A stretch of 64,000 bases of DNA, from positions 44,564 to 108,563 of the forward strand of contig DAOPJM010000002.1 in the NCBI GenBank assembly GCA_035399665.1, in the 5' to 3' direction. Both the position numbers and the translations under genes were made by a program. Below, in pieces: positions 1 to 8,886 of this stretch; the first letter of the stretch is position 1; each line of letters opens with the position of its first letter. The notes under the pieces are model-generated. The model saw nothing but the letters and a program-made list of their open reading frames with translations, was not told the DNA's origin and made no database searches. Source of the DNA: DAOPJM01 sp035399665 (GTDB lineage Bacteria; Bacillota; Clostridia; Christensenellales; CAG-138).

Positions 1-413
1 ACGAGGTCATCGATTCGATTTTGAGGATGCAGACCGAACGAAAGGAAATGACCGAGACAATAAACAGGCTGTCGGACAGAGTGGAACAGCTAAAGGCTGA
101 ACCTCCAAGGTCGGTAGACAGCTTGCCAGAAAGCCCCATTGTGTCGAAAAAAAGAGTTGTATACGAAGCCAGGCCAAAGGACGAAGCACCGGATACCTTT
201 GAAGAGGCAAAAAAGGCTGAACCGCCTGCCGAGCGTGAGAGAAGGGTTGAGCCTAAGGCGGCTGTTGACACGATGAGTCCAAGTAGACCTATGCCTTCGA
301 CAGTTCATACAAACCCGGGCGACGACCTAAGCAGCACGAACCTTGCGGGGGATATTGAGGATATTGACGATTCCGAGGATGTCGGTGAATCCGAGGACAT
401 AGGGCGAAAATGA
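1..413 (+). CDS. C-terminal part of an unknown coiled-coil/acidic-tail protein (5' end outside window)
   Basis: The frame is open to the left edge (codons from base 3), so the true start lies outside the window and only the last ~136 residues are seen. I do not recognise the family. The first 30 residues look like a short coiled coil (alternating I/L/V with E/R/K/Q), followed by a Pro/Glu/Lys-rich linker and a strongly acidic tail rich in Asp, Glu and Ser before a terminal RK. No catalytic motif or membrane segment is visible. It ends in an ATGA overlap with the next gene, so the two are probably translated together. An internal TTG at 21 or ATG at 27 could be a start, but nothing resembling a ribosome binding site supports this. 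Confidence 0.6.
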   Translation, partial: EVIDSILRMQTERKEMTETINRLSDRVEQLKAEPPRSVDSLPESPIVSKKRVVYEARPKDEAPDTFEEAKKAEPPAERERRVEPKAAVDTMSPSRPMPSTVHTNPGDDLSSTNLAGDIEDIDDSEDVGESEDIGRK

Positions 414-2242
414 CAAGCAGGAAACCAATAACAAGCATACCGCCTCTTTCGGGAGGAGACAACAAGTCCCCAACAGCGCGGGGGCTTGATTTTGTTTTCG
501 TAAGCGGAGACGCGTATGTGGATCATCCGAGCTTTTGCACCGCGATAATTTCAAGGGTTTTACAAAGCATGGGCTACTCGGTCGGGGTTATAGCGCAGCC
601 TGATTGGCACGGTATTGACGATTTTAAGGCATTCGGAGCGCCGAAGCTTGCTTTTCTCGTCAGCGCTGGCAACATAGATTCGATGGTCAATCATTATACC
701 GCGGCAAAGCGCAGACGCAGCGAGGACGTTTACAGCGAGGGCGGGAGGGGCGACACTCGCCCTGACAGAGCAACGGTAGTCTATTCAAACAGAATAAGGC
801 AGGCATACCCGCATGTACCGATAATTATCGGCGGGATAGAGGCAAGCCTCCGACGCTTCGCGCATTACGATTATTGGGACGATAAGGTCAGGCATTCGAT
901 ACTTTACGATTCGGGAGCGGACATGCTTGTTTACGGCATGGGCGAAAACCCTATCGTTGAGATAGCCGAGCGCTTGGATGAAGGAAAGGACATAAAGGAG
1001 CTTACGCACATTCGCGGTACTTGCATACGCACAAGTGATGAGGACGAGGTGCGGGATTGCATCAAGCTGCACTCTTTCACCGAAGTTGCGACAAACAAGC
1101 GTATGTACGCTGAAGCGTTCAAGCAGCAGGCACATGAACAGGACGCGGTGAGGGGTAAGCGGCTGTGCCAAGCGCATGAGAAGGGGTATTTAGTGGCAAA
1201 TCCGCCACAGCAGCCCATGAGCAGCGACGAGCTTGACGCCGTATACGCGCTGCCTTATAGCTACAAGGCGCATCCGCAGTACCATGAGCGCATCCCCGCG
1301 TTGGACGAGGTGGAGTTCTCCCTAACTTCCGTGCGAGGCTGCTATGGCGGCTGCAATTTCTGTGCGCTCACCTTTCATCAAGGAAGGGTGATTCAGGCAA
1401 GAAGCCATGATTCCATAGTGAATGAAGCTGTGAAGATGACGCGCCGCGAGGGATTCAAGGGCTATATTCATGACGTCGGAGGGCCTACCGCAAACTTTAG
1501 GCAGCCTGCTTGCCCCAAACAGCTGAAAAGCGGCGTGTGTCCCGACAGACAATGCATTGGCTACAAGCCATGTCCAAACCTTGTAGTATCACACGAGGAC
1601 TATGTGAAGCTCCTTCGACGGCTCAGAAGCATAAAAGGGGTAAAGAAGGTATTTGTGCGTTCGGGGATACGCTACGACTATGTGCTGTATGACAAGGATG
1701 ACAGCTTCTTGGAGGAGCTGTGCAGATATCACGTCAGCGGACAGCTCAAGATAGCTCCGGAGCATATCTCGGAACGAACGCTATACTACATGAACAAGCC
1801 AAGCCATGAGCTGTATGAGCGCTTTCTTGAAAAGTATGATGAGATGAATCAGCGGATAGGCAAGCAACAGTATGTAGTGCCTTATCTGATGAGTTCACAT
1901 CCGGGGTGTGGGCTTTGGGAGGCTGTCGAGCTTGCGGTGTATCTGAAAAAAAGCGGGCATAAGCCGCAGCAGGTTCAGGATTTCTACCCCACGCCGGGTA
2001 CCGTGTCAACCTGCATGTTTTACACAGGGCTTGATCCGAGGACGATGCAGGAGGTATACGTTCCCCGGACAGAGGAGGAGAAGCGTATGCAGCGTGCGCT
2101 CATGCAGTACTATCTTCCGTCAAACTTTGCCGCGATAAGGAAGGCGCTCAAGGCTTGCGGCAGGGAGGATCTCATCGGATACGGCAGAGAGCATCTTGTT
2201 CCGCCGGCAAAGGCGCAAGCTAATCGGCAGAACAGGCGATAG
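410..2242 (+). CDS. YgiQ family radical SAM protein
   Basis: 610 residues, the usual length for YgiQ/UPF0313. The radical SAM cluster motif CYGGCNFC gives Cys311, Cys315 and Cys318, preceded by the family's long N-terminal domain. A second Cys-rich stretch (CPKQ...CPDRQCIGYKPCPN, about residues 365-390) is also typical and may bind another cluster. The C-terminal ~60 residues are basic and probably flexible. The reaction catalysed by this family is unknown to me, so the name is structural. The start is the ATG overlapping the stop of the upstream frame (ATGA), with only a weak purine-rich site before it. The gene is followed by a new promoter at 2331-2359, so it probably ends its own transcription unit, although I see no clear terminator. 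Confidence 0.9.
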   Translation: MTSRKPITSIPPLSGGDNKSPTARGLDFVFVSGDAYVDHPSFCTAIISRVLQSMGYSVGVIAQPDWHGIDDFKAFGAPKLAFLVSAGNIDSMVNHYTAAKRRRSEDVYSEGGRGDTRPDRATVVYSNRIRQAYPHVPIIIGGIEASLRRFAHYDYWDDKVRHSILYDSGADMLVYGMGENPIVEIAERLDEGKDIKELTHIRGTCIRTSDEDEVRDCIKLHSFTEVATNKRMYAEAFKQQAHEQDAVRGKRLCQAHEKGYLVANPPQQPMSSDELDAVYALPYSYKAHPQYHERIPALDEVEFSLTSVRGCYGGCNFCALTFHQGRVIQARSHDSIVNEAVKMTRREGFKGYIHDVGGPTANFRQPACPKQLKSGVCPDRQCIGYKPCPNLVVSHEDYVKLLRRLRSIKGVKKVFVRSGIRYDYVLYDKDDSFLEELCRYHVSGQLKIAPEHISERTLYYMNKPSHELYERFLEKYDEMNQRIGKQQYVVPYLMSSHPGCGLWEAVELAVYLKKSGHKPQQVQDFYPTPGTVSTCMFYTGLDPRTMQEVYVPRTEEEKRMQRALMQYYLPSNFAAIRKALKACGREDLIGYGREHLVPPAKAQANRQNRR

Positions 2243-2330
2243 ACTATGGGATAATAATACGGTTTTGCCGAGAGTGGAAAATATATGCCGTACTTTGGAA
2301 GGAATATCGGCAAACTTGTCAAGATTTAGG

Positions 2331-2359
2331 TTGACAAACGCAAACAAAATATGTAAAAT
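2331..2359 (+). promoter_or_regulatory. Sigma-A promoter for yceD-rpmF-plsX
   Basis: TTGACA (2331-2336), a 17-base spacer and TAAAAT (2354-2359). Transcription would start near 2366, about 18 bases before the yceD ATG, with an AAGGAG ribosome site in between. Confidence 0.75.
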
Positions 2360-2383
2360 ACCATTTGGCTTAAGGAGTAGATT

Positions 2384-2893
2384 ATGGAGATTTCGGTGAA
2401 CCGAGCATTGAAGCTTGTTGGGGAGGTATTTCCCTTCTCATGGAGCGGCATGCTTGACGACATCGAGTTCAACGGCGCCACGGTTCACTTTACCGACGAG
2501 GCAAGCTTGAACGGCGTATTCTCGTTTGACGGCAAGGCCTTCACGGTGTCCGGCAATTTCACGGGACACTATTTTGCAAGGTGTGCGCGCTGCGACCTTC
2601 CGTTCACGGATGTGATAAGCTTTGATTTTTCGGAGCGGTTCATAAGGTCGGGCGTCCAAAATGACGAGGAAAGCTACGAATACTGCGGGGACAGCATCGA
2701 TCTTTTGCAGGCGGTTACGGACAATATGCTTTTGAACCTGCCGCTTGTCAATGTTTGCAGCGAAGACTGCAAGGGGTTGTGCCCAAAGTGCGGAGTGAAT
2801 CTGAACAAAGAAACATGCAGCTGCTCTATGGTCAACTGCAACAGCCCATTCTCTGTGCTGCTGCAGCTGCAGAACGAAGATAAGGAGGTGTAA
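2384..2893 (+). CDS. yceD: YceD/DUF177 family protein
   Basis: 169 residues, normal for DUF177. It carries two Cys pairs that look metal-binding: CARC near residue 66-69 and, in the C-terminal part, CSEDCKGLCPKCG, followed by CSC. In many bacteria this gene precedes rpmF, as here (2-base gap), and the family has been linked to 23S rRNA levels and ribosome assembly, although its biochemical role is not settled. The ATG follows AAGGAG with 6-base spacing and sits just downstream of a consensus promoter. The next gene encodes ribosomal protein L32, so co-expression with the large subunit fits. Confidence 0.88.
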   Translation: MEISVNRALKLVGEVFPFSWSGMLDDIEFNGATVHFTDEASLNGVFSFDGKAFTVSGNFTGHYFARCARCDLPFTDVISFDFSERFIRSGVQNDEESYEYCGDSIDLLQAVTDNMLLNLPLVNVCSEDCKGLCPKCGVNLNKETCSCSMVNCNSPFSVLLQLQNEDKEV

Positions 2894-2895
2894 TC

Positions 2896-3090
2896 ATGGC
2901 AGTACCGAAGAGAAAAACATCCAAAGCAAGGAGAGACTCCCGCAGGTCGAGCAATTTCGTGCTTGAACAGCCGAACCTTTCCGAATGCCCGCAGTGCCAC
3001 GAGCTGAAGCCCTCGCATACCGTATGCAAGAGCTGCGGTTATTATGATGGCGAGCAGGTCATTAAAAAGGACGATAAGGCGAAGAAGTAA
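2896..3090 (+). CDS. rpmF: 50S ribosomal protein L32
   Basis: 64 residues with the characteristic start MAVPKRKTSKARRDSRR and a zinc-ribbon of two CxxC pairs (CPQC and CKSC). This is the zinc-binding (C+) form of L32. The ATG is preceded by GGAGGTG that overlaps the end of yceD. The tail (KKDDKAKK) is basic. It is the second gene of the yceD transcript and is followed by a 136-base leader in front of plsX that contains a long hairpin. Confidence 0.97.
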   Translation: MAVPKRKTSKARRDSRRSSNFVLEQPNLSECPQCHELKPSHTVCKSCGYYDGEQVIKKDDKAKK

Positions 3091-3111
3091 TTAGAGCCAT
3101 GTCAAGTTTTA

Positions 3112-3162
3112 CCGATCCTGAGGCTTTCGCGTTATACAAAAAGGCGAGAGCTTTAGGATCGG
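3112..3162 (+). other. Long RNA hairpin in the rpmF-plsX intergenic leader
   Basis: Arms 3112-3130 and 3144-3162 pair over 19 positions; the only departures from Watson-Crick are three G-U wobbles, and the loop is 13 bases. The right arm is not followed by a T tract, so it is not a canonical terminator. It may stabilise or process the yceD-rpmF mRNA or influence plsX expression. A 47-codon open frame (3099-3242, ATG start, no good ribosome site) runs through it and overlaps the plsX start. The function is inferred; the pairing is seen directly. Confidence 0.6.
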
Positions 3163-3226
3163 CGTTGGCTTACACAAAATTTAGAGGCGGCAGCGCCGCT
3201 TTATGGAGTTGGAGGAATACGACGTC

Positions 3227-4240
3227 ATGCGATTGGCGATAGATGTAATGGGCGGCGATAATGCCCCCGAGGCCGTGATGTCGGGAGTATCCGGCGCGCT
3301 TAAGCTTGTGGGCGAGGACGCGCATTTTCTACTTTTCGGCGATGAGAAGTTAATCAAAGACAGTATTCGGGAGTTGAACATAGATTCCGCACGCTGCAGT
3401 GTGTTTGCGACTACCGAGCTTATCGAGTGTGACGAAGCGCCGGTGATGGCGATACGCCGCAAGAAGGATTCGTCCATCGTTCGCGCAATCAAAGCAGTAG
3501 CGGACGGGGATGCGGACTGTGTGCTGTCCGCGGGAAGCTCAGGGGCATTGCTTGCGGGAGCAACACTGATAATCAAGCGCCAAAGGGGAGTAAAACGTCC
3601 CGCCCTTGCGCCGCTGTTGCCCACATCGACAGGCGGAAGGGTTCTGCTTATTGACTGCGGAGCAAATACAGATTGTAAGCCCGGGTATCTTTTGCAGTTT
3701 GCGCTGATGGGTACGGAGTATATGCGCGGCGTTTTAGGGGTAGATAACCCGAGAGTAGGTCTTTTGAACAATGGAGCTGAGGCCGAGAAGGGCAACGAGC
3801 TTACCAAGGCCACATATCCAAGGCTCTCAGCGCTGAACGGCGTCAACTTCATAGGCAATGTTGAGGCCAGAGACGTGTTGACGGGCTGCTGTGACGTAGT
3901 TGTCTGCGATGGGTTCGACGGCAACATTCTCCTAAAGGCCAGCGAGGGTATGGCTTCGGCCATGAACAAGCTTCTAAAGACAGAGCTGCTTAGCGGTTTC
4001 TTCACGAAAATAGGGGCATTGCTTGCAAAGCCCGCGTTTGTGCGCGTGAAGAAACGTATGGACTACACCGAGCACGGCGGAGCGCCTTTACTTGGGGTCA
4101 ATGGCGGGGTCATTAAGGCTCACGGAAGCTCTGACGCCAAGGCGATAATGAACGCCATACTTCAGGCGGAAAGGCTTATCAAGTCCAACGTCGTCGAAAT
4201 TATCGGCAAAACCGTATCCGACGCCCTTATTGAAGATTGA
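3227..4240 (+). CDS. plsX: Phosphate acyltransferase PlsX
   Basis: 337 residues, matching the family. PlsX converts acyl-ACP to acyl-phosphate, the donor for PlsY in phosphatidic acid synthesis, acting at the membrane surface. The N-terminus MRLAIDVMGGDNAPE is the family hallmark and fixes the start at the ATG at 3227, with GGAGG about 11 bases upstream; the frame is open to an earlier ATG at 3203 that adds eight non-conserved residues. The segments CVLSAGSSGALLAG and LIDCGANTDCKP are also typical. Its partner acpP follows after 75 bases with its own promoter, which overlaps the plsX stop. A long antisense frame (3181-4005, minus) is a compositional shadow. Confidence 0.95.
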   Translation: MRLAIDVMGGDNAPEAVMSGVSGALKLVGEDAHFLLFGDEKLIKDSIRELNIDSARCSVFATTELIECDEAPVMAIRRKKDSSIVRAIKAVADGDADCVLSAGSSGALLAGATLIIKRQRGVKRPALAPLLPTSTGGRVLLIDCGANTDCKPGYLLQFALMGTEYMRGVLGVDNPRVGLLNNGAEAEKGNELTKATYPRLSALNGVNFIGNVEARDVLTGCCDVVVCDGFDGNILLKASEGMASAMNKLLKTELLSGFFTKIGALLAKPAFVRVKKRMDYTEHGGAPLLGVNGGVIKAHGSSDAKAIMNAILQAERLIKSNVVEIIGKTVSDALIED

Positions 4241-4265
4241 CAAACGGGGAAGCTTACTATAAAAT
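4237..4265 (+). promoter_or_regulatory. Sigma-A promoter for acpP
   Basis: TTGACA (4237-4242), 17-base spacer, TAAAAT (4260-4265). The -35 element overlaps the plsX stop codon. It is the same -35/-10 pair and spacing as the yceD promoter and would give acpP a separate, strong transcript. Confidence 0.7.
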
Positions 4266-4315
4266 ATAACATGAAGTTCGTGAAACAGCGAACAATATGA
4301 AAGGCGGTTTATTAT

Positions 4316-4537
4316 ATGTTCGAGACCATTCGTGATATTATTGCAAAGCAGTTGGACCTTGACCCGGAGAGCATCACTCCCGAGAGCCGTCTGCTCGAGG
4401 ATCTTCATGCCGACTCCCTTGACATAGTTGAGTTCATCACAACCATGGAATCCGAGTTTGACATCGACGTCCCCGAAGACGCGATCAACACCATCCACAC
4501 CGTTGGCGACGCAGTAAAGCTTCTTGACAAGAAGTAA
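4316..4537 (+). CDS. acpP: Acyl carrier protein
   Basis: 73 acidic residues of the ACP fold. The phosphopantetheine attachment site is Ser34 in the motif HADSLDIVE. It carries growing acyl chains in type II fatty acid synthesis and supplies acyl groups to PlsX, encoded just upstream. The ATG follows AAAGGCGG at good spacing. It has its own promoter (4237-4265) and is closed by a rho-independent terminator (4589-4617), as expected for a very abundant protein set apart from the low-abundance genes rnc and smc that follow. Confidence 0.97.
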   Translation: MFETIRDIIAKQLDLDPESITPESRLLEDLHADSLDIVEFITTMESEFDIDVPEDAINTIHTVGDAVKLLDKK

Positions 4538-4588
4538 TACGGCTCACTGCGACCTGCGGGACTTGCTGTCATTACAGATTTTTGAATG

Positions 4589-4617
4589 ATCCGCATCGCT
4601 TTTGATGCGGATTTTTT
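4589..4617 (+). terminator. Rho-independent terminator after acpP
   Basis: A 9-bp perfect stem (ATCCGCATC, 4589-4597, with GATGCGGAT, 4604-4612), a 6-base loop and a run of six T (4612-4617). It ends only seven bases before the rnc ribosome binding site, so rnc-smc-ftsY must rely on read-through unless a promoter is hidden. It also rules out the longer rnc start at 4586, which would be translated across the hairpin. Confidence 0.9.
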
Positions 4618-4639
4618 AGATATGGAGAGGCGATATCAG

Positions 4640-5329
4640 GTGAACAAGTATTCCATCCTTGAAGACGCGATAGGTTATCATTTTAACGACATTACCCTGC
4701 TTGAACGCGCTCTGACACACTCGTCCTATGCCGCGGCGAACAGAAAAAGCGAAGGCGACAACGAGCGTATGGAGTTCTTGGGCGACGCGGTATTGGAGCT
4801 TTGCGTTTCCGAAGCTCTTTACTTCGGGCACGACACGGCAAGCGAGGGCGTCCTGACGAGGGCAAGGGCGAGCTTAGTCTGTGAATCGGCGCTCTTTGAA
4901 GCGGCTTCAAGGCTGAACCTCTCAAAGTGGCTGTTCATCGCAAGCTCTGAGGAATCCACGGGCGGAAGGCTGCGCCACTCCATAAATGCCGACGCTTTTG
5001 AGGCTGTGATTTGCGCTGTATACATGGACGGCGGTATCGAGAAAGCGAAGGAATTCATTACCCGAACCGTACTCAAAGACGCTGAGCAGAGCTTTGACAA
5101 GGATGCGGGAGAGGATTACAAAACGCAGCTTCAGGAGTATATTCAAAGGCATTACTCAGGCGCAAAGCCGGAGTATATCGTGACGGAGGAGCTTGGCCCG
5201 GCGCACAGCAAGACCTTCACCGTGAACGCGGTTTTTATGGGAAGGGTCTTGGGCAGCGGAAGCGGTGCAACCAAAAAAGCGGCGGGACAGGCCGCGGCAA
5301 GGCAGGCTTTGGAGAGCCTGAAAGCATGA
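4640..5329 (+). CDS. rnc: Ribonuclease III
   Basis: 229 residues from the GTG at 4640. RNase III cleaves double-stranded RNA in rRNA processing and mRNA decay. The signature ERMEFLGDAVLE, with its metal-binding acidic residues, lies near residue 39-50; the catalytic domain is followed by a C-terminal double-stranded RNA binding domain (from about residue 155; GSGATKKAAGQAAARQAL). The start was chosen because GGAGAGG (4624-4630) lies 9 bases before this GTG, whereas the ATG at 4622 has only the terminator T tract before it and the ATG at 4586 lies inside the acpP region. smc follows after 8 bases. Confidence 0.93.
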   Translation: MNKYSILEDAIGYHFNDITLLERALTHSSYAAANRKSEGDNERMEFLGDAVLELCVSEALYFGHDTASEGVLTRARASLVCESALFEAASRLNLSKWLFIASSEESTGGRLRHSINADAFEAVICAVYMDGGIEKAKEFITRTVLKDAEQSFDKDAGEDYKTQLQEYIQRHYSGAKPEYIVTEELGPAHSKTFTVNAVFMGRVLGSGSGATKKAAGQAAARQALESLKA

Positions 5330-5337
5330 AGTAACAG

Positions 5338-8300
5338 ATGAGATTAACCGGGCTTGAATTGCAGGGCTTCAAATCCTTTGCAAAGAAAACCGAATTACAG
5401 TTTGGCGATGGGCTAACGGCCATCGTGGGGCCAAATGGCAGCGGAAAGAGCAACATCTCCGATGCCATCCGTTGGGTTTTGGGCGAACAAAGCCCGAAGG
5501 CCTTGCGTGGCTCCAGGATGGATGACGTAATTTTCAATGGTACGCAGAAGCGGCGTGCGCAGTCGTTCTGCGAGGTCACACTTACCTTTGACAACTCCGA
5601 CAGCGTACTGAATTCCGATTACGCCGAGCTGTCGATAACAAGGCGAGCATTCAGAAACGGCGGAAGCGAGTATTCCATGAACGGCACGCAATGCCGCCTA
5701 ATGGACATACAGGAGCTGTTCCGCGATACCGGTATAGGCAAGGACGGCTACTCTATAATCAGCCAAGGACGCGTTGACGAGATTCTGTCTGGAAAGTCGG
5801 GGGACAGAAGGCTTGCTCTTGAGGAGGCGGCGGGCGTAATGCGCTACCGCACCCGTAAGGAGGACGCCGAACGCAGGCTTACGGCCTCCGAGAAGAACAT
5901 GGAACGCATAGGCGATATCATGTCGGAGCTTGTATCGCAGGTTGAGCCGCTCAAAATCCAGAGTGAAAAGGCGATGGAATACCTCAAGCTCAATGAGGAG
6001 CTTAGGGATCTCGACGTCAATATGTTCCTGTACCAATGCGGAAGAAACACGGAAAAGACGACTGAGATTTCGGCTTCTCTTAGGAGCGTGGGCGAACATA
6101 TTACGGAGAATGAACGCAGCAGCGCCGGTTTGCTTGAAAGCTGCAACGAGCTTGATCTCAAGATTCACGAGTTTGATGAGAGAATCAGCGCACAGCAAGC
6201 GCAGCTTATAAGCATCACAACAGCGGCCGAGCAGAGCATGGGCGACTATCGGCTTTTGGGCGAGCGCAAAGCCAACGCCGAGCGGGAGCTGGAGCGTCTT
6301 ATGACCGAACGCCCGAACATGGAGACAAAGCTTGCAGCAATTGTGGACAGGCTGAAGGCTTCCGATGCATTTGACGAAAGCTCCATTCTTGAGATAAAGA
6401 CCGAGATTGACAAGGTCAAGGGCGAGCTTGACAACATGGATAAGCGCATTGAGGAGCTTGAAGCGTTAATCGAATCCATGAAGAACGCCATGATGGAGGA
6501 GATGAATCGCCAGTCGGACGCAAGGGTCAGCGCGACCCGCTACGATGCAATGCTCAGTTCTTTAAGCAACCGCTTGGAGGCTTTGGCACAGGAGAAAAGC
6601 AACACCGAGCGCAGGCGGGAGCAGTTTGAAGCGGAGTTTGAGCTTGCTAAGGCGGAGCAAGCCGAGATTGAGGGGCGCATAGCGGGCTTCAAGTCCGAAT
6701 TGGACGCCGCCATCGCAAGGTGCGGCATGCTGGAGCGCGACATTTCGGGCAATTCAGAGAGCAGAAGCAAAGCCGAACAGCACAGAAGCGAGGCTATATC
6801 AAGGCTGAACCTGCTGAAGGAGATGAAGCGCTCACGCGAGGGCTATCAAAACAGTGTAAGGCTGCTTATGCGCGACGCCGAAAGCGACAGGGAACTTGCT
6901 TCGCACATAATTGGCGCGGTTGCGGAGCTTATAGATGTACCGGCTCAGTTTGAGATTGCCATAAGCATGGCTTTGGGCGGAGCGCTGCAAAACATTGTCA
7001 CCGACAATTCAGATGACGCGAAGGCAATAATCAACTATGTGCGCGTAAAGGATTACGGAAGAATAACAGTACTACCGCAGAGTATGCTTTCGTCAAGGTC
7101 GATAGCTCCGAAGGACAGGGAGCTGTTGAACGCAAAAGGCTGTCTCGGGCTTGCAGGCGAGCTTATCGCTTGTGACGAACGAGCAAGGACAGCGATAGAC
7201 CATCTTCTGGGCGGAATAGCGGTTGTAAGCGACCTTGACAGCGGCGTTACCCTGAAGAAGCGTTACTCGCCTTCGCTTGATATGGTGACCCTGCAGGGAG
7301 ACTACATCAGCAAGGGCGGCGCGATGACGGGCGGCAGTGTGAAGAACCGTGACAGCATACTCGGACGAGACAGGGAGATTTCCACTCTTGGCGCCGCCAT
7401 AAAAAAGGATGATAAGCTCCTGCTTGAGATAACGGACAAGGCTGCCGAATTAAAAAAGCAGATAATGCTTGCGGACGTACAGGTTAACGGCTTTAGGCAG
7501 ACAATGCACGACTGTGAGCTGGAGCTTGCGGCGCATCGCGAGAAGCTCGGCATTATTGAGCGCGACGGGGAGAATGCGACAGAGCATCTTAAGGGTCTTG
7601 AGGACGAGCGGATTGATATACTGGAAAGCATTCAAGACGTTAAGACAAGGCGCGAGCAGTCAGTAAAAAAGCAGGATGATTCGGAAAAAGCAAACATAGC
7701 GACACGAGAGGATATCATCAAAAAGCAGCACAGCTTGAGCGAGCTTAGGCGTGAGCGCGAGAACGTAATGGCTAAGCTTACTGAACTGAAGGTCAAGTCA
7801 GCCGCGGAGGAGAGAGAGGCTTTGTCAAGAAACGCCGAGAGAAAGCGTCTCGAAGGCGAGAAGGACGAGCTTGAGAAGCAGCTTATCGATAATGCGGAGA
7901 AGCTGAAGCGTCAGAATGCCGATATTGCCGAGTGTGACAGACTGCGCGCGAAGATGGAAGCTGATATCAATCAGACTAAGTCAAAGGCTCAGAGCGCTCA
8001 TGAGCTGCAGCGCGGGCTTGAGAGCGAACGCAGCGAGCTTATGGACAGACTCAGAGACCACAGACTTGAGCGCGAAGAGCTGATAACAACTCACAAAACC
8101 CTGGACGAACAGCGCTATAAGCTTGAGATGGGCTTAGATAGGCTAAAGAGCGAATTGGAAGCCCTGCATGACAGACTTTGGGAGAATTATGAGATAACCT
8201 ACGAGTCTGCCGAAGCGTTCCGACACGAGATTGCGGTACAGGCGACAGGCAACAGGATAAACGCTTTGAAGACCGCGATTCGCGCCCTTGGAAGCATCAA

Positions 8301-8886
8301 CGCCGACGCGCCCGAGGACTATCGCAGGCTGAATGAAAGGTATACGGAGCTGACGCGCCAGTATGACGATCTGACCGCTGCCGTGGAGGATCTAAAGAAG
8401 CTGATCGCGGAGCTTACGCACACGATGGAAGCGGTGTTCAGCGAGGAATTTGGCAAGGTCAGGAAGAATTTTAACGAGGTTTTCACGCAGCTGTTCGGCG
8501 GCGGCTATGCCGAGCTGAAGCTTACGGACGAAAAAGACGTCCTAAACTGCGAAATTGAGATTATCGCTCAGCCGCCGGGAAAGAAGCTGCAATTGCTGTC
8601 CCTGCTTTCGGGAGGAGAACGTGCGATGACCGCGATAGCTTTGCTGTTCGCGATGCTGCAGCTCAAGGCTCCCGCGTTCTGCGTGCTTGACGAGATAGAG
8701 ACATCGTTGGACGAGGAGAATGTGGACAAATTTGCAAGCTTTATCAAGGCATACTCCGAAGATACTCAGTTCATACTGATAACACATAGAAAGGGCAGCA
8801 TGGCCGCGTGCGATACGCTCTACGGCGCGGTGATGGAGGAAAAGGGCGTAACAAGCATAGTTTCCGCAAGATTTGAGGAGGCATAG
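5338..8886 (+). CDS. smc: Chromosome segregation protein SMC
   Basis: 1182 residues, full length. The N-terminal head carries Walker A GPNGSGKS (residues 31-38). Two long coiled coils flank a hinge near residues 510-660, and the C-terminal head has the ABC signature LSGGERAM and the Walker B region FCVLDEIETSLDEENV. SMC dimers load with ScpAB and organise the chromosome. The Walker B tail reads ETSLDEEN where many SMCs have DAALDEAN, a modest variation that keeps the catalytic acidic pair. The gene lies between rnc (8-base gap) and ftsY (abutting), a common Bacillota order. Confidence 0.97.
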   Translation: MRLTGLELQGFKSFAKKTELQFGDGLTAIVGPNGSGKSNISDAIRWVLGEQSPKALRGSRMDDVIFNGTQKRRAQSFCEVTLTFDNSDSVLNSDYAELSITRRAFRNGGSEYSMNGTQCRLMDIQELFRDTGIGKDGYSIISQGRVDEILSGKSGDRRLALEEAAGVMRYRTRKEDAERRLTASEKNMERIGDIMSELVSQVEPLKIQSEKAMEYLKLNEELRDLDVNMFLYQCGRNTEKTTEISASLRSVGEHITENERSSAGLLESCNELDLKIHEFDERISAQQAQLISITTAAEQSMGDYRLLGERKANAERELERLMTERPNMETKLAAIVDRLKASDAFDESSILEIKTEIDKVKGELDNMDKRIEELEALIESMKNAMMEEMNRQSDARVSATRYDAMLSSLSNRLEALAQEKSNTERRREQFEAEFELAKAEQAEIEGRIAGFKSELDAAIARCGMLERDISGNSESRSKAEQHRSEAISRLNLLKEMKRSREGYQNSVRLLMRDAESDRELASHIIGAVAELIDVPAQFEIAISMALGGALQNIVTDNSDDAKAIINYVRVKDYGRITVLPQSMLSSRSIAPKDRELLNAKGCLGLAGELIACDERARTAIDHLLGGIAVVSDLDSGVTLKKRYSPSLDMVTLQGDYISKGGAMTGGSVKNRDSILGRDREISTLGAAIKKDDKLLLEITDKAAELKKQIMLADVQVNGFRQTMHDCELELAAHREKLGIIERDGENATEHLKGLEDERIDILESIQDVKTRREQSVKKQDDSEKANIATREDIIKKQHSLSELRRERENVMAKLTELKVKSAAEEREALSRNAERKRLEGEKDELEKQLIDNAEKLKRQNADIAECDRLRAKMEADINQTKSKAQSAHELQRGLESERSELMDRLRDHRLEREELITTHKTLDEQRYKLEMGLDRLKSELEALHDRLWENYEITYESAEAFRHEIAVQATGNRINALKTAIRALGSINADAPEDYRRLNERYTELTRQYDDLTAAVEDLKKLIAELTHTMEAVFSEEFGKVRKNFNEVFTQLFGGGYAELKLTDEKDVLNCEIEIIAQPPGKKLQLLSLLSGGERAMTAIALLFAMLQLKAPAFCVLDEIETSLDEENVDKFASFIKAYSEDTQFILITHRKGSMAACDTLYGAVMEEKGVTSIVSARFEEA

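Noticed and set aside
3181..4005. 274-codon open frame on the minus strand opposite plsX
   Set aside because: It mirrors the plsX codons, is rich in Ser/Pro/Leu without any recognisable motif and has no ribosome site; plsX on the plus strand is certain.
4586..4639. Upstream extension of rnc (start at 4586 or 4622)
   Set aside because: It would be translated through the acpP terminator hairpin and T tract; the GTG at 4640 has a proper ribosome site.
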